The position numbers were made by a program, and so were the translations under genes. Shown here piece by piece: positions 43,446-52,256 of a stretch of DNA of 64,000 nt. Every line of letters starts with the position of its first letter. The first letter of the stretch is position 1. The DNA is from Alphaproteobacteria bacterium (GTDB taxonomy: Bacteria > Pseudomonadota > Alphaproteobacteria > Rhizobiales > CAJQND01), in contig JAAEUE010000108.1 in the NCBI GenBank assembly GCA_024227565.1, forward strand, positions 1 to 64,000. Reading direction: 5' to 3'. The notes beneath the pieces were generated by a model that was not told the origin of the DNA, searched no databases, and was given only the letters and a program-made list of their open reading frames with translations.

Positions 43446-45218
43446 TTATTTCTTGGAAACCACGCTTTGTGGATTGAGATTACCGATCCGCCCACTCTCG
43501 GTACCGGCCTGTTCGTCGATCACGGCATTTACGAGAGTTGGCTTTCCTGAGTCCAAAGCCTCGTTCACCGCACGGGTCACATCGTCCGGCGAGGTGGCAT
43601 AGACGCCAACACCGCCAAACGCCGCCATCATCTGATCATACCGGCTGTCCTTCACAAACACCGTCGGCGCCACATCGTCTCCCCCGGTGGGGTTCACGTC
43701 CGTGCCCCGGTAGATGCCGTTATTGTTGAACACCACCACGCAAACCGGCAGGTTGTAGCGGCAGATGGTTTCGATCTCCATGCCGGAGAAGCCAAAGGCG
43801 CTGTCGCCTTCGATCGCCAATACCGGCTTGCCGGTCTCCACCGCCGCGGCGATGGCAGAGCCCATGCCGATGCCCATCACACCCCAGGTGCCCACATCCA
43901 CGCGCTTGCGCGGCTGGTACATGTCGATAATCGAGCGGGCGAAATCCAGCGTATTGGCCCCTTCGTTCACCAGGGTGATGTCGGGGCGCTCCTTGATGAT
44001 TGTCCTCAAGGCACCGAGTGCCGCGTGGTAGTCCATGGGCACATTGTTGTTCTGCAGCTTGGGCGCCATGCGGGCCACGTTGGTTTCAACCTTGGTGCGG
44101 ATGGCCTCAGTCCAGTCCGAAGGCGGGGCCGACCAATCATCGCCCATGCCGTCCAGCAAGGCGCAAACGCAAGAGCCGATATCGCCCACCAGGGGCGCGG
44201 CGATCTCAACGTTTGAGTCCATCTCTTTAGGCTCAATGTCGATCTGCACGAACTTCTTGGGCGCCTCTCCCCAGGTTTTACCCTTGCCGTGGGACAACAG
44301 CCAGTTGAGGCGCGCGCCGATCATCACCACCACATCGGATTGTTTCAGCGCCAATGAGCGCGCAGCGCTTGCCGACTGTGGATGAGTGTCGGGCAGCAGG
44401 CCCTTGGCCATGCTCATGGGCAAGTAAGGAATGCCGCTCTTCTCAATGAACGCGCGGATCTTGTCATCCACCTGCGCATAGGCCGCGCCCTTGCCGAGAA
44501 TGACCAGCGGGCGTTTGGCGCCCTTCAACACGTCGAGGGCGCGGGTCACCGCATCTGGAGCCGGCAGTTGCGCCGGGGCCGCATCGATGACCTTCACCAG
44601 CGACTTGCGGCCAACCTCTTCGTCCATCACCTGGGCAAACAGCTGCGCCGGCAAATCCAGATAGACCCCGCCCGGGCGCCCTGAGACGGCAGCACGAATG
44701 GCCCGCGCAATGCCGATGCCGATATCTTCAGCATGCAGCACCCGGTAAGCGGCCTTACAGAGCGGCTTGGCGATGGCCAACTGGTCCATCTCCTCATAGT
44801 CGCCCTGCTGCAGGTCAACAATCTCGCGTTCGGACGAACCGCTGATGAGGATCATGGGGAAACAGTTGGTGGTGGCGTTCGCCAGCGCTGTGAGGCCGTT
44901 GAGGAAGCCAGGAGCAGACACGGTCAGGCAAATGCCCGGCTTCTGCGTCAGATATCCCGCAACTGAGGCCGCATAGCCTGCATGCTGCTCATGGCGGAAG
45001 GAGATGACACGCATGCCCTCGGCCTGGGCAAGCCGGCCAAGGTCCGTGATCGGAATGCCCGGCACCCCATAGATCGTGTTGATGTCATTCAGCTTGAGCG
45101 CGTCAATGAGCAGATGAAAGCCATCAGTCAAAGCCTTGGGCTCGGGGGCTGCCTCTGGAGCGGCGCTGTCGTCAGTGTTCGTCTGGGGCAGAGCTTCCGC
45201 TGCTGTCGATGCCATCAT
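43446..45218 (-). CDS. oxc: Oxalyl-CoA decarboxylase
   Basis: A 590-residue thiamine-diphosphate enzyme converting oxalyl-CoA to formyl-CoA and CO2. Relative to Oxalobacter Oxc it has a ~28-residue Ala/Pro-rich N-terminal extension. The core matches: the ThDP-activating glutamate E77 in [52 protein letters not shown], and the ThDP/Mg site [19 protein letters not shown]. It starts 9 bases after the GntR gene and is followed by frc. Two adjacent methionines compete as start. Oxalate is the near-certain substrate class given Frc. Confidence 0.96.
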   Translation of the reverse strand: MMASTAAEALPQTNTDDSAAPEAAPEPKALTDGFHLLIDALKLNDINTIYGVPGIPITDLGRLAQAEGMRVISFRHEQHAGYAASVAGYLTQKPGICLTVSAPGFLNGLTALANATTNCFPMILISGSSEREIVDLQQGDYEEMDQLAIAKPLCKAAYRVLHAEDIGIGIARAIRAAVSGRPGGVYLDLPAQLFAQVMDEEVGRKSLVKVIDAAPAQLPAPDAVTRALDVLKGAKRPLVILGKGAAYAQVDDKIRAFIEKSGIPYLPMSMAKGLLPDTHPQSASAARSLALKQSDVVVMIGARLNWLLSHGKGKTWGEAPKKFVQIDIEPKEMDSNVEIAAPLVGDIGSCVCALLDGMGDDWSAPPSDWTEAIRTKVETNVARMAPKLQNNNVPMDYHAALGALRTIIKERPDITLVNEGANTLDFARSIIDMYQPRKRVDVGTWGVMGIGMGSAIAAAVETGKPVLAIEGDSAFGFSGMEIETICRYNLPVCVVVFNNNGIYRGTDVNPTGGDDVAPTVFVKDSRYDQMMAAFGGVGVYATSPDDVTRAVNEALDSGKPTLVNAVIDEQAGTESGRIGNLNPQSVVSKK

Positions 45219-45227
45219 GGCTTCTCC

Positions 45228-45968
45228 TTAAACGCCTGATTTCAAATCAATGGATTGGTCCGCCGCTTCGGCGCGCGAAGTTCGGACAAATTCTTTCCAG
45301 CTGCGCCGCACATGAGCATGCAGCCGCAAGGTGTGTTCACGCACCAGCTCAGAGGCGAGATCCGCGTCCCGGTCCTCCAGCGCTTCGATAATGTGCATGT
45401 GGTCAACCACCGAGCGCTTCACCCGGTCGCCTTCGGCCATGGCCCGATTGCGGATCGCCCGCATGTGCAGGAACAGGCCGTCGGCAATGTCTTTCAGCAT
45501 CTTGCTGCCGGAGATTTCCAGGATGCGCTGATGGAACTGAATGTTGGCCTCAGAATATTCATCCAGATGGGCCGCCGCCTCGTCCCTGCCGAACTCGGTC
45601 GCCATTTTGCGCAAGGAGCCGATTTCCTTGTCAGAGGCATTGATGGTGGCCATACGCGCCGCCATGCTCTCCAGCGCCGCCCACACCACGATCATTTCCA
45701 GGATTTCATCCAACGACTTTCGCTTGATGAACACTCCTTTGCGCGGCTGGATTTCCACAAAGCCTTCCTGCTCAAGCCGCGCCAGCGCTTCGCGCACCGG
45801 GGTGCGGGAGATGCCGAGTTCTTCAGACATCTTGCGCTCTTCCAGCCTGAGATCAGCCCCTTCAGCATAAATGTTCATGCCGGTGATGCCGTCTTTCAGC
45901 ACATCATAAATATGGTCCTTGAGGCTGAAATTCAGATCAACGGGCTTCAATGTCAGCTTGCCGGCCAT
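45228..45968 (-). CDS. GntR/FCD family regulator of the oxalate block
   Basis: A 246-residue FCD-type GntR protein. The winged helix-turn-helix occupies residues ~15-80 (ERKMSEELGISRTPVREALA, then LEQEGFVEIQPRKGVFI), and the C-terminal all-helical FCD domain binds a small carboxylate, with histidines expected for a metal (HQRILEISG, HMHIIEALEDRD). It lies first in the minus-strand block, 9 bases before oxc. A TGGTATACCA palindrome lies 81 bases before its start and again upstream of tctC. Such regulators usually repress until bound by an acid ligand; oxalate, oxalyl-CoA or glyoxylate are candidates. Confidence 0.93.
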   Translation of the reverse strand: MAGKLTLKPVDLNFSLKDHIYDVLKDGITGMNIYAEGADLRLEERKMSEELGISRTPVREALARLEQEGFVEIQPRKGVFIKRKSLDEILEMIVVWAALESMAARMATINASDKEIGSLRKMATEFGRDEAAAHLDEYSEANIQFHQRILEISGSKMLKDIADGLFLHMRAIRNRAMAEGDRVKRSVVDHMHIIEALEDRDADLASELVREHTLRLHAHVRRSWKEFVRTSRAEAADQSIDLKSGV

Positions 45969-46048
45969 GGGCGCATCCTGCAGCAGGGAACGGGGCTAAA
46001 ACGCATATCCAATCAACGGTCAGGTCAATCGACAAGCGTTCATGTATC

Positions 46049-46058
46049 TGGTATACCA
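46049..46058. promoter_or_regulatory. GntR-type operator in the gntR/zeta-like divergent region
   Basis: Perfect palindrome TGGTATACCA, extended asymmetrically on both sides, placed between the oxalate GntR gene (start 45968) and the divergent P-loop gene (start 46152). It shares its whole core with 39037-39050. Likely autoregulation, and it may also affect the divergent gene. Confidence 0.7.
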
Positions 46059-46106
46059 TACACCACAGCCCATCAACCTTCAACCCACTGAACGGGGTTA
46101 CTCACA

Positions 46107-46159
46107 TGACAGCGAAGACCCTGCAGAACCTTGGTTTTCCACCATTGTGCGATGACTGA
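46107..46159 (+). CDS. Possible 17-codon leader peptide overlapping the P-loop gene start
   Basis: ATG at 46107 opens a 17-codon frame (MTAKTLQNLGFPPLCDD) whose stop overlaps the start codon region of the next gene (ATGACTGA). The arrangement could couple translation. There is no strong ribosome site and it may be chance. Confidence 0.25.
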
Positions 46160-47945
46160 AGAGGTGCAAAGCGCAGATTTCGGCCCGTGGAATCCGGGGT
46201 TGAATTCCACAATACCACAGCGCTTTCTGCCGCTTTCAACCCTGTACCAGCCCGAAAACACCTTCACGCAACTCGCCGATGCCCAAGAGCTGAGTGACTT
46301 CACAGGGCTGGCGGAAAAGGACCTGGTGCGGTTCCGGCCCGAGCGCCATTTAGTACATGAAAGCCTGATCCGGGTGATGGCCAACCTGTCCGTGCCCGAC
46401 GGCTCGCACTATGGCGATCTGGGCATCAACTTTCGCTCGATCACAGACACCATCCTCGCCGAGCATGCCGCGCCGCAGCTGCCGAAGATCGTGCAGGCGT
46501 TTGAGGCAATGTGCGTCCGTGCCGAAACCCTGATCATGCGCGCGCTGGACGAAACGGTGTTTCGCGCCCCAACCGTGCCGCCAGATCACCAGGAAGAGGC
46601 GCCCTCTTTTCTCCAGCGCCTGTTCGGCGCCAGAACGCCCAAACCAAAATCCCCTCCCCCAGCGCCCGACCCTCTTGCTGCCGCGCTGACGCAATGGACC
46701 GCAGAACGGGACAAGCAAACAACTCCCGAAGCACAAGCGGCCCTTGATGCACTGATCAAAACAGCAACCGCCATCGCTGCAAAGCGCGGGCACCTGATGG
46801 GCGGCAAGGAACTCATCACCCAGGTTGCCTTGACCTTCATGTGCAACGGATACGGCAGCGAACTGATCGGCCAAATGCTGGAGCCGATCTTCCATGCCGC
46901 AGTTGAGGCCGAAGGCTTCGCGCCGCTGCCCCTACAACCCAAGCCGGTGATCATGAACGTCAAAGGCGCCTCGGCCGCCGGCAAGAGCACCCTGCGCCCG
47001 CTGCAACAGAAACTGGCTGCACGCATTGGGGTCAACTGGCAGGATTTTGCCCTGATCAGCCCGGACATCTGGCGCAAATACCTGCTCGAATATGACACCC
47101 TGGGCGCGGCCTCCAAATATGCCGGCATGCTGACCGGTCATGAGTTGGAGATCATCGACAAGAAGCTCGACCGCTACATGGCCGCCAAAGCCGCGGAGGG
47201 ACAAATCCCCCATCTTCTGATCGACCGCTTCCGGTTCGACAGTTTTGCCAGCCCGGGCGGCGAGGCCGGCGGGCGCCTGCTCACCCGGTTTGGCGACCTG
47301 GTCTACATGTTCTTCATGATCACCCCGCCAGAAGCCACCGTGGAGCGCGCCTGGGGCCGCGGCCTTGAGTATGGCCGCTACAAGGCGGTGGACGATCTGC
47401 TTGACCACAATGTGGAGGCCTATTCGGGCATGCCCGATCTGTTCTTCACCTGGGCGCTCAATACCAAGAAGAAAGTCCACTACGAGTTCCTCGACAACTC
47501 CGTGCCCAAGGGCACCCGGCCGCGCACGGTGGCGTTCGGCTGGAACGGCGAGATGACCGTGTGCGACATCAAATGCCTTCTGGATGTGGACCGGTTCGCC
47601 AAGATCAACCTGCGCGCCGCCACGCCGGCAGAGGTCTACCAGGTAACCGCAAGCATGGCGCCGGAGGACAATACCGGCTTTCTTAAAGCGTGTGGCCAAA
47701 GGCTCGCGTGCCTCAATCTGGCAGACCCTGAAACGGGACGGATCTATGCCGAGCTCAACAACGGCAAGCTGCGATGGGCCGACCAGGACGTGCTGGACCG
47801 GCAGTGCAAGAATGCCGAGATCCGGGCCGGCATCAAGGCGCTGATCCCCGATCTTGCAGAAAGCGCAAGCGAGGGGGCAGAGCGCGGCAGTTTACTTGAC
47901 CAAAACTCAAGCCACACCCTAGGCCAATGGAGCAAGGCCGGGTAA
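46152..47945 (+). CDS. P-loop protein with zeta-toxin-like kinase domain, unknown function
   Basis: A 597-residue soluble protein. The N-terminal ~120 residues are helical with no recognised family (PDGSHYGDLGINFRSITDTI); a proline-rich linker lies near residues 145-175. The C-terminal half has a Walker A, GASAAGKST at 272-280. After it come a helix, SPDIWRKYLLEY, a conserved DRFRFDSF motif and a strand VYMFFMITPP, an order like zeta-toxin or small-molecule kinases. No epsilon-type antitoxin gene is adjacent, so a conventional toxin is doubtful. It is divergent from the oxalate GntR gene with a shared operator region. The start at 46152 is preferred over 46131. Probable phosphotransferase; substrate unknown. 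Confidence 0.7.
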   Translation: MTEEVQSADFGPWNPGLNSTIPQRFLPLSTLYQPENTFTQLADAQELSDFTGLAEKDLVRFRPERHLVHESLIRVMANLSVPDGSHYGDLGINFRSITDTILAEHAAPQLPKIVQAFEAMCVRAETLIMRALDETVFRAPTVPPDHQEEAPSFLQRLFGARTPKPKSPPPAPDPLAAALTQWTAERDKQTTPEAQAALDALIKTATAIAAKRGHLMGGKELITQVALTFMCNGYGSELIGQMLEPIFHAAVEAEGFAPLPLQPKPVIMNVKGASAAGKSTLRPLQQKLAARIGVNWQDFALISPDIWRKYLLEYDTLGAASKYAGMLTGHELEIIDKKLDRYMAAKAAEGQIPHLLIDRFRFDSFASPGGEAGGRLLTRFGDLVYMFFMITPPEATVERAWGRGLEYGRYKAVDDLLDHNVEAYSGMPDLFFTWALNTKKKVHYEFLDNSVPKGTRPRTVAFGWNGEMTVCDIKCLLDVDRFAKINLRAATPAEVYQVTASMAPEDNTGFLKACGQRLACLNLADPETGRIYAELNNGKLRWADQDVLDRQCKNAEIRAGIKALIPDLAESASEGAERGSLLDQNSSHTLGQWSKAG

Positions 47946-47975
47946 GCTGTTCTGCAAGTGCATATGGGAAAGAGC

Positions 47976-48356
47976 ATGCCGGACAGCACGACGAGCGCAA
48001 AATCGGCCGTTTTGGCCGCCAACGAGGCATTTTACTCCGCCTTCCGCAACGGCGATTACCAGACCATGCAGACCCTCTGGTCTGACCGGCACGAAATCAC
48101 GGTCTATCACCCCGGCTGGCCCGGCATTATGGCGCGCGAGGAGGTGATGGAGAGCTGGTACCAGATTTTACGCGTCGGCAGGCCGCCAAATGTGCAAGCA
48201 CTCGACCCCAATGTCATCCTCAACGGCACAACAGCCATGGTGACCTGCACCGAAAATCTGGGCGAGATGCGCATGGTCGCCACCAACACCTTTGTGGAGG
48301 AGGCCGGCGCCTGGAAGCTCATAGGCCACCAAGCCCAGCACATGCCGGACCCCTAG
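47976..48356 (+). CDS. SnoaL-like (NTF2-fold) protein
   Basis: A 126-residue single-domain protein with the NTF2/SnoaL pattern: an N-terminal helix pair (ANEAFYSAFRNGDYQTMQTL), W followed by ITVYHPGWPGIMAREEVMES, then curved strands and a final GAWKLIGHQAQ. The fold is used in isomerases, dehydratases and small-ligand sensors, so no reaction can be given. ATG at 47976 follows GGGAAAGA; two upstream starts exist. It lies 30 bases after the P-loop gene and may be on its transcript. Confidence 0.75.
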   Translation: MPDSTTSAKSAVLAANEAFYSAFRNGDYQTMQTLWSDRHEITVYHPGWPGIMAREEVMESWYQILRVGRPPNVQALDPNVILNGTTAMVTCTENLGEMRMVATNTFVEEAGAWKLIGHQAQHMPDP

Positions 48357-48372
48357 CGCGCCAGCAGCGCCA

Positions 48373-48771
48373 TCAAGCAGCGAGCGAGCGCATGGCGTGA
48401 GACAGGCTGAGCACCGTGGCCGGCGTCCGGTTCCGGCGGAGCTCTTGGGCCAGCACCGCTTCACGCACGATCATGAATTGGGCCTCTTCAAGGGTCGCCC
48501 AAATGAGAACCGCCAAGCCGACAGGCTCATTATCGTCATCCAACAAGCCAATCAGTTCCGGGTCGTTGCAGACATCAATGAGAACGTCCATGGGAACGCC
48601 GGCGTCCAGACCGTCCTTCACAAGCTGAAGGCGGGCAATGTCGCCATCAGAATAGTCGCGCCAGGTGCGGGTTGCTTCAGAGTCGGTTTTTAAAAACCCT
48701 TTCTTGAGCCAATTGCGCAATGTCTCGTATTTCACGCCGATCTGTGTAGCGGCATCACTTGTTGTGGGCAT
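48373..48771 (-). CDS. MerR-like HTH protein
   Basis: A 132-residue protein. The first ~60 residues have a MerR/excisionase-like winged helix: AATQIGVKYETLRNWLKKGF, then TRTWRDYSDGDIARLQLVKD. The remainder is a small helical domain with an acidic stretch (LIGLLDDDNEP). It lacks a typical C-terminal effector domain with metal-binding cysteines. It is convergent with the SnoaL gene and divergent from the Rrf2 gene. A symmetric GATAT-N5-ATATC site (48805-48819) lies 34 bases before its start. Target unknown. Confidence 0.65.
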   Translation of the reverse strand: MPTTSDAATQIGVKYETLRNWLKKGFLKTDSEATRTWRDYSDGDIARLQLVKDGLDAGVPMDVLIDVCNDPELIGLLDDDNEPVGLAVLIWATLEEAQFMIVREAVLAQELRRNRTPATVLSLSHAMRSLAA

Positions 48772-48804
48772 GGAAAATCTCCCTGCTGTATCAGTTAGTT
48801 CAGT

Positions 48805-48819
48805 GATATCTGGTATATC
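48805..48819. promoter_or_regulatory. Inverted repeat before the MerR-like gene
   Basis: GATAT-CTGGT-ATATC, two 5-base inverted arms, within an AT-rich promoter region; it may be the operator of the MerR-like gene. The surrounding bases also contain a repeated CGGTTTTTAA-like stretch (48820-48840). Confidence 0.4.
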
Positions 48820-48912
48820 GGTTTTTAATTACCGGTTTTTTAACACCCGAATTATCAAATCCCGCCTTTTCCGATAATTAAAGCGTTCGAAATTTCCAGC
48901 ACACTTCTCCCC

Positions 48913-48940
48913 TTGACAGTTTAATGATCGTGGATAATAT
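48913..48940 (+). promoter_or_regulatory. Sigma-70-type promoter of the Rrf2-AhpD-like operon
   Basis: TTGACA at 48913-48918 and TAATAT at 48935-48940 with a 16-base spacer, about 28 bases before the ATG at 48968. This is a near-consensus housekeeping promoter and is overlapped by the palindrome at 48932-48946. Confidence 0.75.
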
Positions 48941-48951
48941 TTATCCGTGAT
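48927..48951. promoter_or_regulatory. Putative Rrf2 operator overlapping the -10
   Basis: The core GGATAA-TAT-TTATCC (48932-48946) is a perfect inverted repeat, extended by ATC...GAT at the outer edges. It covers the -10 element, so binding by the adjacent Rrf2 protein would block transcription. Confidence 0.65.
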
Positions 48952-48967
48952 TAAAAGGAAATCAAAA

Positions 48968-49489
48968 ATGAAGCTCGGCGACGGCGTTGAACAGGCCATT
49001 CATTCGGTGACGATGCTGGCAATATTGCCCCAGGACGGGGTTTTGTCCGCGGCCGCACTGGCCGAGTTTCACGGTGTGTCGACGAGTTATCTGCTGAAGC
49101 ATCTGCAAGCTCTGTCGAGAGCAGGCATCGCCCTCACGGTGCCAGGGCCAAAGGGCGGTTACCGCCTGGCAAAACCGCCGGCCAGGATCACCGTGCTCGA
49201 TATTGTTTTGGCGGTCGAGGGCCCGGAGCCGGCGTTTCGCTGCAAGGAAATCCGCCAGAACGGGCCATCCCCACTGCCCCAGGAGAAATTCAGCGCGCCC
49301 TGCCAGATCAACGCGGCCATGCTGCGCGCAGAACGGGTCTACCGCAACGAGCTGCGCAAGATCACCATCGCAGACCTGAACGCCCGGGTTGTGGAAACCG
49401 ACGACGGATCAATTGTGCAGCGCGGCTGCGCCTTTTTGAGCGAACACCTTCGAACGTCCAAAACCCCTCCCCAACCACAAGAGGATTGA
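48968..49489 (+). CDS. Rrf2 family transcriptional regulator
   Basis: A 173-residue Rrf2 protein. The winged helix is at residues ~5-75 (AALAEFHGVSTSYLLKHLQA, then GPKGGYRLAKPPARITVLDI). Two cysteines, in FRCKEI and APCQIN, lie far apart in the region where NsrR or IscR have three, so cluster binding is uncertain; a thiol or other sensor is possible. ATG 48968 has an AAGGAAA site; the GTG at 48947 is less likely. It is 3 bases from the carboxymuconolactone decarboxylase-like gene and has its own operator. Confidence 0.85.
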   Translation: MKLGDGVEQAIHSVTMLAILPQDGVLSAAALAEFHGVSTSYLLKHLQALSRAGIALTVPGPKGGYRLAKPPARITVLDIVLAVEGPEPAFRCKEIRQNGPSPLPQEKFSAPCQINAAMLRAERVYRNELRKITIADLNARVVETDDGSIVQRGCAFLSEHLRTSKTPPQPQED

Positions 49490-49492
49490 ACC

Positions 49493-49948
49493 ATGACCGA
49501 ACGTCTTGACCTGATGAAAGCCTCTCCCGACGCCTTCAAGGCCGTCTTGCACCTTGAAAACTATGTGAAGACCGGCTCCGGGCTCGATGCAAGATGGATC
49601 CACCTGATCAAGCTCAGGGCCTCGCAGATCAACGGCTGCGCCTATTGCGTGGACATGCATACCAAGGAGGCGCGCCAGCATGGCCTCTCCGAACAGTGGA
49701 TCGCCCTGGTCTGCGTCTGGCGGGAAGCATCGGTGTTCGATGTCCGCGAGCGGGCCCTGCTGGCCTGGACCGAGGCGGTCACCAATCTCAGCACCTCAGG
49801 TGTGCCCGATGCAGATTACGAGGCGCTGCGGGCACACTTCTCAGAAGAAGAGACTGCAAATCTGACGGTTGCCATCAGCACCATCAATGTATGGAACCGG
49901 CTGGCGGTTAGCTTCCGCACCCAGCACGCGGTTGACCTTGCAGCATAG
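49493..49948 (+). CDS. Carboxymuconolactone decarboxylase/AhpD-like protein
   Basis: A 151-residue AhpD-fold protein with the redox CxxC and downstream His, in INGCAYCVDMHTKEARQHG, as in alkylhydroperoxidase-like proteins of the CMD family. Helical throughout, with length standard for the single-domain members. It is probably a peroxidase or disulfide-reducing protein. It is co-transcribed with the Rrf2 regulator, a common pairing for oxidative or nitrosative stress. No N-terminal signal. Confidence 0.87.
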   Translation: MTERLDLMKASPDAFKAVLHLENYVKTGSGLDARWIHLIKLRASQINGCAYCVDMHTKEARQHGLSEQWIALVCVWREASVFDVRERALLAWTEAVTNLSTSGVPDADYEALRAHFSEEETANLTVAISTINVWNRLAVSFRTQHAVDLAA

Positions 49949-50022
49949 CGCGCGCTCAAACCTGGCCAGAGACCGGATGCTAGCGCCTTTGGTTTTGCCA
50001 CCATTTATGCGAACATTGAAGG

Positions 50023-50936
50023 ATGTCCGACAGCGCCGCGCCCCAATCTGACACCTCAGCCAAACGCCACTGGTGGCTCGCGTTGTTGCTCCTTTTCGTT
50101 GCTGCCAGCGGCTATCTCTATGTGGGCCGGCCGGTCCGGTATTTCGCCACCATCGCCTACTTTGCGGTGCTCATTGCGCTTTTGTTTGTGCTGCCGGGCG
50201 CCTGGCTTTCGCAGCCGGCTGTGTTCTTGGCCTCGTGGTTGCCATTGCCCTGGCCATGGCCGTTGACCTGGTCAGATTGTCGATCAGGCAACCGGACTAC
50301 AAGCTGTGCTGGTACAATCGCTGGTGGGTCTACCTGGGCACCTTTCTGATCGGCAATCTAGTGTCGTTCGGCCCCGAACTGCTGGGCGGATCTGCCGCCC
50401 AGACCGTGCGCACCTTCTCCATCCCGTCTGTCTCGGGCGCGCCGGCCTTGCAGCTGGGTGACTATATTGTTGTGAACAATCAGGCGTACCGCCAAACCGA
50501 TCCCTCCCGCGGCGACGTGGCCGTGTTCACCTTGCCGCGCGATGAGAACATCGTCTGGATCAAACGCGTCATCGGCCTGCCAGGGGATAGAATTCAGCTC
50601 AAGAACGGTATGCTGTTTATCAACGATGCGATGGTCAGGCGCGAGCCCGCCGGGAACTTTGCACGAGCCGGCGGACCGCCGCGCGCCCAGTTTCGCGAAC
50701 ACCTGCCGGGCGGCCGGTCGTATCTCACATTGGACGCAGGACCCTCGGCTGGCGACAACACTGCCGTCATGACCGTGCCCGCCGGACACTATTTCCTGCT
50801 CGGCGACAATAGAGACAATTCATCCGACAGCAGATTTCCACACATCGGGCCCGTGCCCCGCGCCCTTATGCTGGGCCGCGCCACCGGCGTCATCTTCGCT
50901 GACGACCTGAGCCGGATCGGCAGCAAGATCAAGTAG
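50023..50936 (+). pseudogene. lepB: Signal peptidase I-like gene with a frameshift
   Basis: The start encodes a short cytoplasmic tail and two membrane helices in one frame (ALLLLFVAASGYLYVG). Near 50230 the reading shifts by one base to another frame that continues LGLVVAIALAMAVDLVRLSI and then the S26 domain. In that domain are IPSVSGAP with the catalytic serine, WIKRVIGLPGD with the lysine, and LLGDNRDNSSDSRF. Adding one base near GTGTTCTTGG restores one continuous protein of ~300 residues. This may be a sequencing error or a real lesion. The catalytic part is intact, so the gene is otherwise complete. A proper housekeeping lepB may exist elsewhere. Confidence 0.7.
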
Positions 50937-51107
50937 TCCGCGCCTTGAACCTGAATTTCGCGTGAACGCGAGGTTCAGACGACTTTCAAGCCGGTGTGAC
51001 TAACTTCACAGCACCGAATCGATTACAGAGGCAAGAATGCTTGAGCTGCTGGCTTGGGACTGAAGAATTTTGGCAGTACCACCGCCACAACCAGAGGAGC
51101 GCACACC

Positions 51108-51503
51108 ATGGCATACACAACAACGACCCTGCTGTTCTTTGGCGGCGCCGTGTTCCTCGTTACCGCTTTGGTGGCGCTCTGTTTTGAGATCGCGAACATG
51201 CGGCGCAGAACGCCTGTGCAGGTGAAAGTGATGGCGCTGCAGTCCCAACCGGGCCATCGCGGTGGTGCCTACCTGCATCCTGAATTTCTCGTGGTCTCCG
51301 GCCCCCAGGCGGGCCTGCGCAAGGTCAGCACGGCAGGTTCGTTTCCTGCACTGCACAACACCAATGACCTGATCGAAGGCTATCTTGACCCGGAAACCAA
51401 CGAAGTGCGCAGCGCCAGAGATCGCAAAGCAATCGGCTGGCTTATCGCAGGGCTTGCCAGCCTCGGCGCCCTGATGCTGGCTGTTGCCGGCCAGCTTGCC
51501 TGA
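51108..51503 (+). CDS. Small membrane protein, possible DUF3592-like
   Basis: A 131-residue protein with two membrane helices, at residues ~6-30 (LLFFGGAVFLVTALVALCFE) and near the C-terminus (GWLIAGLASLGALMLAVAG), flanking a periplasmic or cytoplasmic beta-rich middle (GAYLHPEFLVV...KVSTAGSFPA). This layout is reminiscent of DUF3592 proteins, but the match is weak. Start chosen at MAYTTTT. It stands alone; no function is proposed. Confidence 0.55.
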   Translation: MAYTTTTLLFFGGAVFLVTALVALCFEIANMRRRTPVQVKVMALQSQPGHRGGAYLHPEFLVVSGPQAGLRKVSTAGSFPALHNTNDLIEGYLDPETNEVRSARDRKAIGWLIAGLASLGALMLAVAGQLA

Positions 51504-51710
51504 CCGGAAATAAGTCACTCGTCCTTATTTAAATAATCAGACTGAATTCAGATTTTTCATTATATTTGTGCACTTAATTGTACATTCAGTGAATAAAAAT
51601 TCACAGCAAAACATAAACAATATTCATAATTACAGTCACTATTGGTGAGTTATCACGCTCATCATGACAATAACCCCATTTATCATTTCAATTTTATTGA
51701 GAGAGTCAAA

Positions 51711-52256
51711 GTGGCAATCCAGATCATCAGAAAAACCCTTCTTGCAACTTTCATAGGCATAGCACTCAGCACCGTTCAGGCCCTGGCGGATGGTACTGTA
51801 ACCCCAGTCAACGACCGGACCACATGGCCTGAAGGCACGCCGCGCAGCGACGCCGCCGTGGCGTTGGGAAAGCATTTGTTTTTCGATCCGCGTCTTGTGC
51901 TCTCCGAGAACCAGTCCTGTGCGAGCTGCCACACTCCGCATGCAGCTTATGCCGACAGTGTTGCCCTCGACCTTACCGGCCGCAAAGACTGGAGCCGGGC
52001 AAAACGCAATTCGCCAACCGTCTATAACCTGACCGATGCTCCGGTTGTCCACTGGGATGGACGCACACCGGCAGGCCAGTGCTTAGCGGCCAAGGACACC
52101 GGGCTAGAGACCTGCCTTGCAGTCTTATCGCGCGCCGCAACTGGCCCACACGTCACCACTGGCGAAAGCTTCTTGAACTTGCGGGACACGGTCCGGTGCC
52201 CTCGACCGGCGCATCACCGGCGCCAGCTGGCTGGCGATGTCATATCGTATCGGTGA
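51711..52256 (+). pseudogene. Truncated di-haem cytochrome c peroxidase-like gene
   Basis: A GTG start follows GAGAGAG, and a signal peptide (IIRKTLLATFIGIALSTVQA) leads into the first haem domain with GKHLFFDPRLVLSENQ, the CASCH haem motif and RNSPTVYNLTDAPVVHWDGR. After about 52065 the family likeness stops, and the frame ends at ~180 residues, whereas complete MauG/CCP proteins have two haem motifs over ~330-400 residues. The 3' part overlaps the end of the opposite-strand metzincin-like gene, so a rearrangement or insertion removed the rest. Confidence 0.75.
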
